DNA of 64,000 nt from Bacteroidales bacterium (lineage in GTDB: Bacteria > Bacteroidota > Bacteroidia > Bacteroidales > JACABE01), in contig JAHEYQ010000004.1 in assembly GCA_023251515.1 (NCBI GenBank), positions 52,404-116,403 of the forward strand, in the 5' to 3' direction. A model generated the notes under the pieces. The model saw only the letters and a list, made by a program, of their open reading frames with translations, searched no databases and was not told where the DNA came from. The translations under genes and the position numbers were made by a program. Within the stretch, counting starts at the first letter, position 1; every line of letters starts with the position of its first letter. Shown piece after piece: positions 29,127 to 36,516 of this stretch.

Positions 29127-30041
29127 TTAGCAAACCAATTTTTGTTCTTTTGTAGTTTCTGTGAAATATTCAATTTCTCTAACAGTAACAGCTATTGGTA
29201 CATCATTACGGTAATGTATTCTCTTAATCCAATTTTTATTTTCATCAGTTTCATAATCAAATGTTATTTTATCACTATCCACAATATTAGACCATCTTCT
29301 TGTCATTAATAATTCAATAAAAAAATCTAAATTGTAATAATAATATTGCAAATAAATTTCTTTATTTGGCTCATCTCCTATGTATTCATATACTATTTCC
29401 CCCTTAACATCATATTCTACAACATTATATTCTAAATCATATCTCGTTAATGCTTTTGATTTTTTAACTTTAACTATTTGATTTTTTTGATATTCAAATA
29501 CATGTAAAAATATTCTATAACCTTCTTTGTTATAAATTTCTTTCTTAATCAATAAATCCTCGCTATCATAAAAATGCTTAGTTTTTTGATATAGTAAACC
29601 ATCTGAGCTGTACTCGTTTATTTCAAATAATGAGTCATTCTCATTATACTTAAAAGTTTGCTTATCATCTAATTGATTTTCACTGTCATATTTTGTTATA
29701 CTTTGTAAATTACCTTTTGAATTATACTCATAATTAACTTTTGAGTTATAAGTATCATAAATTTCTTCAACTAAAAGATTATTAATGTATAAATATGTTT
29801 TTGATAGTTTTATATTATTAAATTCATCAAAAATAATATTCTTAATTTTATTACCATTTAAATCATATTCTTCATAAGAATTATTGTTTTCAGTATTATA
29901 GATTTCATAAATTTTCTCAATATTTTCGCCTAGTATTATATCTCCAAAATTTTCCATTGCTTTATATACTTTCTGGTTAATAGATTTTATTTTAGTAACT
30001 TGAAGTGAATTTTGTTTTTCAGTTTGTAATGTGTTTTTCAT
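29127..30041 (-). CDS. YD-repeat-like cytoplasmic protein, paralog 1
   Basis: 304 aa, soluble. It has the same architecture as its neighbour: a conserved N-terminal helix (KIKSINQKVYKAMENFGDII), a run of Tyr-rich repeats (YEEYDLNGNKIKN, YDSENQLDDKQTFKYNEND, YSSDGLLYQKTKHFYDSED), and the C-terminal NWIKRIHYRNDVPIAVTVRE. It is the first gene after a promoter (-7 TAATTTTG, 30099-30106) and lies 18 bp before paralog 2, so four genes run together to 23067. Sequence identity to the paralog is moderate, so the duplication is not recent. No enzymatic motif is seen. Confidence 0.65.
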   Translation of the reverse strand: MKNTLQTEKQNSLQVTKIKSINQKVYKAMENFGDIILGENIEKIYEIYNTENNNSYEEYDLNGNKIKNIIFDEFNNIKLSKTYLYINNLLVEEIYDTYNSKVNYEYNSKGNLQSITKYDSENQLDDKQTFKYNENDSLFEINEYSSDGLLYQKTKHFYDSEDLLIKKEIYNKEGYRIFLHVFEYQKNQIVKVKKSKALTRYDLEYNVVEYDVKGEIVYEYIGDEPNKEIYLQYYYYNLDFFIELLMTRRWSNIVDSDKITFDYETDENKNWIKRIHYRNDVPIAVTVREIEYFTETTKEQKLVC

Positions 30042-30098
30042 ATTATTTTGTTTAATAGTTCGTATTTCGTTTTTTAAAATTTCAAAAATTAACTTACC

Positions 30099-30106
30099 AA
30101 AATTAA
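30099..30106 (-). promoter_or_regulatory. -7 motif of the YD/sacsin/helicase operon
   Basis: TAATTTTG on the minus strand matches TAnnTTTG, about 58 bases before the first ATG. No comparable motif was noticed in the 18-bp and 58-bp gaps downstream, so one transcript for all four genes is likely. Confidence 0.4.
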
Positions 30107-30158
30107 TAATATTTATTCAATAAAAAGTATATTTCAAAAAAATAAAAAGAACAATAAA

Positions 30159-30204
30159 GGGAGTATAAATTATTTTGTGTAAATACAAAATAACTTACAC
30201 TCTC
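30159..30204. repeat. Palindrome resembling two joined insertion-sequence ends
   Basis: GGGAGTATAAATTATTTTGT (30159-30178) faces ACAAAATAACTTACACTCTC (30185-30204), 17 of 20 positions complementary with a 6-base centre. The left half recurs at 31567 in the same orientation. The GGG start and TTTTGTGTAAA core recall terminal repeats of IS256-like elements, but no transposase remains. Confidence 0.55.
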
Positions 30205-30424
30205 CACAGAATAATTTTCATTCTCACAGGAATCTTTCTCTATAAACAAGGAGTTTTCTTTATATCAAAGAACCATTATAAACTTAGCAACATACAAAAG
30301 TCGATAAGCAACATACATTTATCTTCATTGCAAATGCATTTACAAACTTCTGCTAATGCATTTGCAATCGGAAATTTTATTGCTAAATTGCATGTTTATA
30401 AAATATTACATCATTTTTTTTGCA

Positions 30425-30742
30425 TTGCAAACGTCTTTACAATATTTTGTAAAAGGCTTTACGGTCTTGCAATGGTCTTTACAAGATTTTGTAAAAGGGT
30501 TTGCAGTCTTGCAATGGTCTTTACAACATTTTGTAAAAGGGTTTGCGGTCTTGCAAACGTCTTTACAATATTTTGTAAATGGGTTTGCAGTCTTGCAATG
30601 GTCTTTACAACATTTTGTAAATGGGTTTGCGGTCTTACAAATGCCTTTACAACATTTTGTAAAAGGGTTTGCGGTCTTGCAAATGCCTTTACAATATTTT
30701 GTAAATGGGTTTGCGGTCTTGCAATGGTCTCCGCACACTTTC
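30425..30742. repeat. 42-bp tandem repeat array with internal hairpins
   Basis: At least seven units with an exact 42-bp step. The phase marker g(t/c)cttt is at 30433, 30475, 30517, 30559, 30601, 30643 and 30685, with a degenerate one at 30727. Each unit contains the inverted repeat TTTACAA-N4-TTGTAAA and a second one, TTTGC-N6-GCAAA. Because 42 is divisible by 3 and stop codons are absent, open frames arise on both strands; I regard these as by-products. Weaker copies flank it at about 30320-30424 and 30743-30965. Confidence 0.9.
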
Positions 30743-31086
30743 GCTAATAGGTTTGCAATCGGATATTTATTTATTAGATTACTTGATTTCAGTTTGTTAC
30801 ATCATAGTTTTTGGATTGCATTGGTCTCCGCGAACTTTCGTGGAAGGCTTTGCAATCGGAATTACAATTGCTAAATTGTTTATTTATTGATTTTTACATT
30901 AGAATTTATGGACTGCAAACGTCTTTACAACCTTTTGTAAAAGGCTTTGCAGTCTTGCAAATCTATACTCAAAATTTACTGGGTTATTGTTTATTCAATA
31001 ACTCTGTCAATCATTTACTCATTTTAAACTGCATAGCAGCAACACATTTTCCTATATTAAAAAGATATGGAATAAGAAATTCAAAA

Positions 31087-31111
31087 AAAAACCGAATTAC
31101 AAATTCGGTTT
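31087..31111 (-). terminator. Orphan terminator-like hairpin
   Basis: AAACCGAATT-ACA-AATTCGGTTT is a perfect 10-bp stem. On the minus strand it is followed by nine T's. No leftward gene ends before it, so it would end an unannotated transcript starting to its right. Confidence 0.5.
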
Positions 31112-31153
31112 AGCGCAAGAGGTTCAATATCAATTACTCATTTGTATATTCTG

Positions 31154-31221
31154 TCGCCGCTCTGCGGCTTAAAAAATATTACTTCTATATTTTGCTACCA
31201 TTATATCGCCGCTCTGCGGCT
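31154..31221. repeat. Two copies of a GCCGC-TCT-GCGGC hairpin
   Basis: TCGCCGCTCTGCGGCT occurs at 31154-31169 and 31206-31221, GC-rich islands in AT-rich DNA. The intervening sequence is not repeated. They look like dispersed intergenic hairpins. Confidence 0.6.
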
Positions 31222-31305
31222 AAGGCAAATAATTTTGCTCATAAAATCAATTATTCAGCGATGCACTAAGCGGAGTCGAAGTGTTATTCAATTAATCATT
31301 TACTA

Positions 31306-31390
31306 ACATCAAATCAATATTTCAACACTTCAAACCTATATTTCAACGCATCAAATCGATATTACAACACATCAAATCGATATTTCATGC
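31306..31390. repeat. Four 21-bp tandem repeats
   Basis: Units of the form acatcaaatcgatatttcaac, repeated four times with a 21-bp step (the last is 22). Each carries a TCGATAT or TCAATAT core. It runs directly into the next 42-bp array, whose unit is two of these lengths. Confidence 0.75.
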
Positions 31391-31558
31391 AATTGAGTAA
31401 ATATAATACTCGATCAAGTCGATATTACAAACAAATGAGTAAATATAATACTCAATCAAGTCGATATTACGAACAATTGAGTAAATATGATACTCGATCA
31501 AATCGATATTACAGACAAATGAGTAAATATAATACTCATTTAAGTCGATATTTCAAGC
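31391..31558. repeat. Four 42-bp tandem repeats with GAGTA/TACTC palindromes
   Basis: Units start exactly at 31391, 31433, 31475 and 31517. Each contains GAGTA-N7-TACTC followed by a TCAAGTCGATATT block. The unit sequence is unrelated to that of the 30425 array, but the period is the same. Confidence 0.85.
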
Positions 31559-31566
31559 AATAAAAT

Positions 31567-31604
31567 GGGAGTATAAATAAGTTTGTGTAAACACAAAATA
31601 ATTC
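31567..31604. repeat. Second copy of the IS-end-like sequence
   Basis: GGGAGTATAAATAAGTTTGTGTAAACACAAAATAATTC matches 30159-30196 at about 31 of 36 positions in direct orientation. The two copies bracket the tandem-repeat region (1408 bp apart). Confidence 0.6.
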
Positions 31605-31623
31605 TTTTAACTTAATTCTTATA

Positions 31624-31895
31624 GTTCTGTTTAAAAACAATGTGGAAAAATGAATATTGCAACAAAACAGTCCGTAGGACTGAATTCTCATAACCCCCAA
31701 TATTATTGGGGGTTATGAAACTATTTATAAGTTACAACCCTTTAGGGTTGAATTATTTATTTGATAGTTCAACCCTAAAGGGTTATAGTCGTATTTACTT
31801 TCTTTCCCCCAATAATATTGGGGGTTATGCATATTAAACTCTTCGAGTTAATCTTAAATTTACTCATAAATTTCCACAAAAACACAAAACAGAAC
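31624..31895. repeat. 272-bp nested-palindrome (MITE-like) element
   Basis: Terminal arms are GTTCTGTTT-N8-TGTGGAAA (31624-31648) and TTTCCACA-N8-AAACAGAAC (31871-31895), with all 17 matching bases complementary. Inside are CAGTCC-GTA-GGACTG (31668-31682) and a 29-bp palindrome of CATAACCCCCAATA arms (31689-31717). AACCCTTTAGGGTT and its inverted copy follow (about 31733 and 31777), then an inverted copy of the CCCCCAAT palindrome (31805-31827). No reading frame is present. Confidence 0.75.
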
Positions 31896-32007
31896 CATTC
31901 TTATTTATGCTGAAATAATCTGAATTACAGAATTCGCTTAAAGTTAATTAATTATAAATTCCACTACTTAATTTATTATTTCTAATTTTAAAGTTTATCT
32001 TTACCAA

Positions 32008-32688
32008 ATGAAAAAAGCAATAATTTATCTGTTATTCATTTTGTTACCGGTTGTTAACAATGCCCGCATTGCAATACATGATGTAGTTACAGGTGAAAAT
32101 GAAGACTTTTTTACAATTTTAAATTTAAAAGAATACGGGTTATCAAAAGATGTTTTTTCATTAGCAATTAAAGGACTTAAAAAACTTGAATTAAATAACA
32201 AACTACATAATTCTGAAATTATTACCATTGCAGATTATTCGCAATCGAGTAATAAAAAACGATTGTATGTAATTGATTTAAAGAATAAAAAATTATTGTT
32301 TAACACTTATGTTGCTCATGGACGCAATACAGGTGATGAATATGCCAGGTCTTTTTCGAACAAAGAAGGTTCTTCTAAAAGCAGTCTGGGCTTTTATATA
32401 ACCAATCAACCTATAACAGGATCACATACAGGATTTTCATTAATAATAAACGGAATTGAAAAAGGGTTTAACGATAATGCTGTAAAACGTGCAATTATCA
32501 TACATGCAGCTGCTTATGCTACCGAAAACTTTATTAAAAAATACGGAAGATTGGGCAGAAGTTTTGGTTGCCCTGCTTTACCTCCCGATTTAAACAAACC
32601 CATTATTGAAACCATTAAAGGAGGTAGTTGCTTTTTTATTTACAATCCCGACAATTATTATCTTCGTAATTCTGCTTTACTTAATTAA
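32008..32688 (+). CDS. Murein L,D-transpeptidase catalytic-domain protein
   Basis: 226 aa with an N-terminal signal-like segment (about 1-19). The catalytic pattern is a YkuD variant: H166 in IIIHAAAYA and C188 in GRSFGCPALP. The earlier LYVIDLKNKKLLFNTYVAHG strand pair is typical of L,D-transpeptidases. Such enzymes make 3-3 peptidoglycan cross-links or attach proteins in the periplasm. Its last 12 bp overlap the end of the convergent L,D-transpeptidase gene. Confidence 0.88.
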   Translation: MKKAIIYLLFILLPVVNNARIAIHDVVTGENEDFFTILNLKEYGLSKDVFSLAIKGLKKLELNNKLHNSEIITIADYSQSSNKKRLYVIDLKNKKLLFNTYVAHGRNTGDEYARSFSNKEGSSKSSLGFYITNQPITGSHTGFSLIINGIEKGFNDNAVKRAIIIHAAAYATENFIKKYGRLGRSFGCPALPPDLNKPIIETIKGGSCFFIYNPDNYYLRNSALLN

Positions 32689-33963
32689 GCCATAAACATC
32701 ATCCAGAAAAACAAGTTTACCACTTACAATAAGTACAGGACAATAGATAATAAAAACGGGTATCTTATTGGTTAACTTTATAGTTTGCGTTTCAGTACCT
32801 TTCTTTCCTTTCGTTAATTCTTCAATATCAATTTTTCCGTTTAGAATTGCATTTGCCAGCTCAAACGGTTTTTCGAGACGAATACATCCATGACTCAGAA
32901 AGCGATTTTCTTTTGCAAAAACGCCCTGCCAGCTTGTAGAATGTAAAAAAATTCTGAAAGGATTTTGCAAATTGAATTTTATCAGACCTAAAGCATTATC
33001 TGTTCCGGAAGATTGACGAAAATAATAATGAAAATTTCTTTCATTAAAATTATTCCAGTTAATTTCCGATTCTTCTATAGCATTTCCATTGGCATCAAAC
33101 ACTTCAATATTGTTTTGTTCCAGATAATTATCATTCTTTTGCGCTTTTGGCAATATTTCATTTACAGCAATGGTATAAGGTATATTCCAGCTTGGGAAAG
33201 TAACTATATTTGTTATATATGAAGCAATAAGTGGTGTTTGTGTTTTTTTCTTTCCCGTTACGGTGTTCATCTTTATAAGCAGACTGTCGTTTCTGTAATA
33301 TTCAGCTTCGGCAGTGGGAATATTTACCATTATATATTCAGAAAAATGATTTGCTGTAAAATACCTCCTGTAATTCATTGCAAGTATTATGACTTTATAT
33401 TTCAAAGTATCATTTATTGAAACAGAATCTTTCAGATATTTTTTTAGTATAAGATAATCGGCATCTTTGCTTTCGAGCTTTGAAACTATTTTTGAGACTG
33501 ACCATCTTTTTTTAAAACCAAGTAATTGATAAATATAAACGCTATCGTTAGTAATATTTATTTCATCATAATCAAACTTAATATTTCCCTGCTGCAGAAC
33601 TTTCAAATAATTAAGTACCATAGCAGTAATCTGATAATCGGTTTCATTAAAAAAAACACTATCAATACGGTTAATACTGTTGTATGCTTTATAGATTTCA
33701 TATAATTTAAGCTTGTTTGAGTTGAAACCCAAATTGCCTGAGGACTCTATCATACTCATCCATTGAAATGCTTTTCCGATATTGGCAGATGACGAAACCC
33801 AGTATAGTTTCTGGTGATTTATTGCATAAAACCTATGAATTATTGTATCATTTATTAATGTTTGCTGAGTAAAACCAAAACCTATATTGTAAAATATTAA
33901 GAATGTGTATATTAATATTTTAACAATAGCAATTCTTCTTATATTTACAACACATAACCACAT
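32677..33963 (-). CDS. L,D-transpeptidase, YcbB/LdtD-type
   Basis: 428 aa. An N-terminal hydrophobic segment (about 12-32) serves as signal or anchor. A helical scaffold region (about 50-200) precedes the YkuD catalytic domain. There H341 (RIFLHSTSWQ) and C360 (SHGCIRLEKP) form the active site. YcbB-like enzymes form 3-3 cross-links in peptidoglycan and can give beta-lactam tolerance. The domain order matches YcbB, but the protein is shorter than the E. coli one. The exact start is uncertain within the first 14 codons. Upstream is a -7 motif at 33987-33994. Confidence 0.9.
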   Translation of the reverse strand: MWLCVVNIRRIAIVKILIYTFLIFYNIGFGFTQQTLINDTIIHRFYAINHQKLYWVSSSANIGKAFQWMSMIESSGNLGFNSNKLKLYEIYKAYNSINRIDSVFFNETDYQITAMVLNYLKVLQQGNIKFDYDEINITNDSVYIYQLLGFKKRWSVSKIVSKLESKDADYLILKKYLKDSVSINDTLKYKVIILAMNYRRYFTANHFSEYIMVNIPTAEAEYYRNDSLLIKMNTVTGKKKTQTPLIASYITNIVTFPSWNIPYTIAVNEILPKAQKNDNYLEQNNIEVFDANGNAIEESEINWNNFNERNFHYYFRQSSGTDNALGLIKFNLQNPFRIFLHSTSWQGVFAKENRFLSHGCIRLEKPFELANAILNGKIDIEELTKGKKGTETQTIKLTNKIPVFIIYCPVLIVSGKLVFLDDVYGLIK

Positions 33964-33986
33964 GAAAATGTATAATTTATTAATAG

Positions 33987-33994
33987 CAAAAATA
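33987..33994 (-). promoter_or_regulatory. -7 motif of the YcbB-type gene
   Basis: TATTTTTG on the minus strand matches TAnnTTTG, 23 bases before the ATG. Confidence 0.35.
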
Positions 33995-34206
33995 GATGCT
34001 TTTTAAGTGTTTTGTGTTATATAGTTTTTATCAGAATTTACATAATTTACTTATCCTGAAAGTTTTATGATGGAGATAAATTTCAGTCAAAATTGATATC
34101 TTTAGAAAGGAAAAAAGGCATATGCTATTGTATTTTAATTGTTTAAAACAAAGCATCTATAATAAGATATTTAATTATCAAATCCACTTATACTAAATTA
34201 TACAAA

Positions 34207-36516
34207 TTAAAAAGGATAACCAATGGCTACATTTAAAACAAGGTTTTCGCTTCTCCATGCCGGGCTGCCAATGTTAATTTTATCGATTACCCATTTATTA
34301 TTATCTATAATCCAAGGTTTTCTGAATGGAGTTGCAAAATCGAATCTTAAGATAAAAAAGGAAACATCAATTCTGAAACCTATACCTGCTCCCATTGCTA
34401 TTTCATTTGCAAATCCTGAAAATGTAAACGGATTGCCTATATTGGTGGGGTTAGATTCCAACAACCATACATTACCAGCATCAGCAAATAAAGCACCTTT
34501 AAAAAAACGATAAATTGTAAACCGATATTCGGCATTCATTTCCAGTTTAACATCACCACCCAACTGGAAGAAATTTTGATTATCAGCACTTTGATTAAAG
34601 TTTCCGGGTCCCAGCGAATTAATATGAAAAGCCCTGATACTATTTGGTCCTCCACTAAAAAATTGTTTGGAATAAGGTAAAACTGAAGAATTTCCGTAAG
34701 GACTTGCAATACCTGCAAAAGCCCTCATTAGCAGTTTGTTTTTTGTTCCCATATTATAATATGCCCGAGCATCTAAACCCAAACGGGCATATTGGGAATA
34801 TACAGAACCTAAAATTTCAGATGGATTATCAGAAGAAATCTTTTCACCTCCGATAATATTGGCAAAAGAGAATAAATTCCCGGCTACTTCAGCAGCCATA
34901 TTGAAATAAAACTGCATTTTTTTGCCTTGTAAAACCTGCTCATTGTATGTAAATGAATAGTTTGCTCCTGCAATAAACTGCTCTTCATAACTCTTTTTCA
35001 GAAATGGATTTGATTCCAGTAATTCTGCAAAAGCATCCGATTTATTAAAAATAGAAGTAAAACTTATATTTACAGGACTTAAATCATGTTCTCTCAGATT
35101 CCCTTTTCTCCATTTAAAACCATAAATAAATTGCAACGTATGCATATCAAAATAATCTACCCGTTTGGTGTAATTATAAGATAATGAGAAACTTGTTTTA
35201 GGTATATTTTTACTACTTGTTCTTTGCATACCAAAAGGAACTACAAATCGCGGGAAAGTTAATTCCAATTGAGGATTCCACGAATAGGAAAACAAATTTT
35301 TTCCATCCCCTATAAACTGCGCTTCAATAGAACCAGCCATATTCAGATTTAATAACTCAGCACCCCTGAATGTATTTCGGTTCATCAAACTAATATTCAT
35401 TCGTGGACCTATATAATTATTTGATTTTGAAACCAATTCAAATTCTGCTCTTAAATTACGTTTGGGCATAGGAGTCATTAAAATATTCACATCAAGAAAG
35501 CCTTTTGCAGAAGTATCGCTTTCTGTTAGTTTCATACTTACATATTTGAAATTACCCATCGACATCAGCCGGTTTAAGGTATAATTATGAAATTCTCTCG
35601 AATAAATATCCATCTTATTCAAATACACCGACCTTAAAATAACTTTTGGTCTTATTTTCATTTCATCTTTTTTGCCAATAAAAAAAGTATTTCTGTATTT
35701 TAGTGTATCTCTTTTTACAACAGTATCAATCTCAAGAGAATATTCCTGATCAATAAAAACATTATTTATCCTGTAAAGTCTAAAAGCATTTTCGGGCACA
35801 CTATCTTTCAATGTAAGTTTTAAACTTAAACTTTTATTATCGTCCGAAGTATCTGCTTTAAAAATTAAATAATCCGGATTAAAATAGAAGTACCCGCTTT
35901 TTTTCAATAATGCATCAATTTTAATCCTTTCATTTCTCAAATTATCAAGATTGTAATCATCACCTGATTTTACCAATGATTTTTCTTTTTCTATAAGTAT
36001 AAGATTTTTAATTAACTCTTCACGAATGTCATATTTCAAGTCTTTGATTTTATAAGGCTTATGAATATTGCAAGCGTAAATAATACTGGCAGTACGCTTC
36101 TTTTCTATGATTTTGAATCCGACATTGTTTTTGAATATTCCGATATTAAAAAGTCGTGCATGTATAATTTCTGAAGTTAGCACAGGACTAACATTACTCA
36201 TTAAAACCGGTGCTTCACCGTTTTTTTTAAGCCATTTTCTGAATTTACTTTTGGGTTCATCACCTGCCTTAAGATACATCCATAACTTAGGCCTCATACC
36301 CAAAATCCGTTTATTGGGTTTTAGTACAACAGCTTTTTGTGCATTAGATTTTATATATCCTCTATTGCTGATTTCTTCATGTGTTTCCAGTTTAATTTTG
36401 AAACCGGTATAAAGTTTTTCGCCTTTCGGCAAAAGCCTTGTACCACTGCATGAAGTTAACAGCAGACAAATAGAAATAAAGAAATATTTACTTAATTTTT
36501 TGCTTTCCATTACCAT
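34207..36516 (-). CDS. Omp85-family lipoprotein, TamA/TamL-like
   Basis: 769 aa. The N-terminus carries a lipobox (LLLTSCSGT, Cys about residue 23), unlike proteobacterial TamA. POTRA-like domains (about 40-330) lead to a C-terminal 16-strand-type barrel (about 370-769). The barrel contains the Omp85 signature region (FSGGPNSIRAFHINSLGPG) and ends in VAIGYPF. Bacteroidota TamL is a lipoprotein of this build paired with TamB, thought to move phospholipids or help outer-membrane protein insertion. The start overlaps the end of tamB by 23-29 bp (alternative Met at residue 3), so the two are coupled. Confidence 0.88.
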   Translation of the reverse strand: MVMESKKLSKYFFISICLLLTSCSGTRLLPKGEKLYTGFKIKLETHEEISNRGYIKSNAQKAVVLKPNKRILGMRPKLWMYLKAGDEPKSKFRKWLKKNGEAPVLMSNVSPVLTSEIIHARLFNIGIFKNNVGFKIIEKKRTASIIYACNIHKPYKIKDLKYDIREELIKNLILIEKEKSLVKSGDDYNLDNLRNERIKIDALLKKSGYFYFNPDYLIFKADTSDDNKSLSLKLTLKDSVPENAFRLYRINNVFIDQEYSLEIDTVVKRDTLKYRNTFFIGKKDEMKIRPKVILRSVYLNKMDIYSREFHNYTLNRLMSMGNFKYVSMKLTESDTSAKGFLDVNILMTPMPKRNLRAEFELVSKSNNYIGPRMNISLMNRNTFRGAELLNLNMAGSIEAQFIGDGKNLFSYSWNPQLELTFPRFVVPFGMQRTSSKNIPKTSFSLSYNYTKRVDYFDMHTLQFIYGFKWRKGNLREHDLSPVNISFTSIFNKSDAFAELLESNPFLKKSYEEQFIAGANYSFTYNEQVLQGKKMQFYFNMAAEVAGNLFSFANIIGGEKISSDNPSEILGSVYSQYARLGLDARAYYNMGTKNKLLMRAFAGIASPYGNSSVLPYSKQFFSGGPNSIRAFHINSLGPGNFNQSADNQNFFQLGGDVKLEMNAEYRFTIYRFFKGALFADAGNVWLLESNPTNIGNPFTFSGFANEIAMGAGIGFRIDVSFFILRFDFATPFRKPWIIDNNKWVIDKINIGSPAWRSENLVLNVAIGYPF

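Noticed and set aside
30175..31113. Open frames on both strands across the 42-bp array, including a Cys/Lys-rich 14-residue repeat peptide on the minus strand
   Set aside because: The 42-bp unit is a multiple of three without stops, so frames open automatically. Several frames are open at once, none has a promoter or a recognisable fold, and the inverted repeats explain the conservation.
30425..31558. CRISPR array
   Set aside because: The units are contiguous repeats without unique spacers and no cas gene is present in the window.
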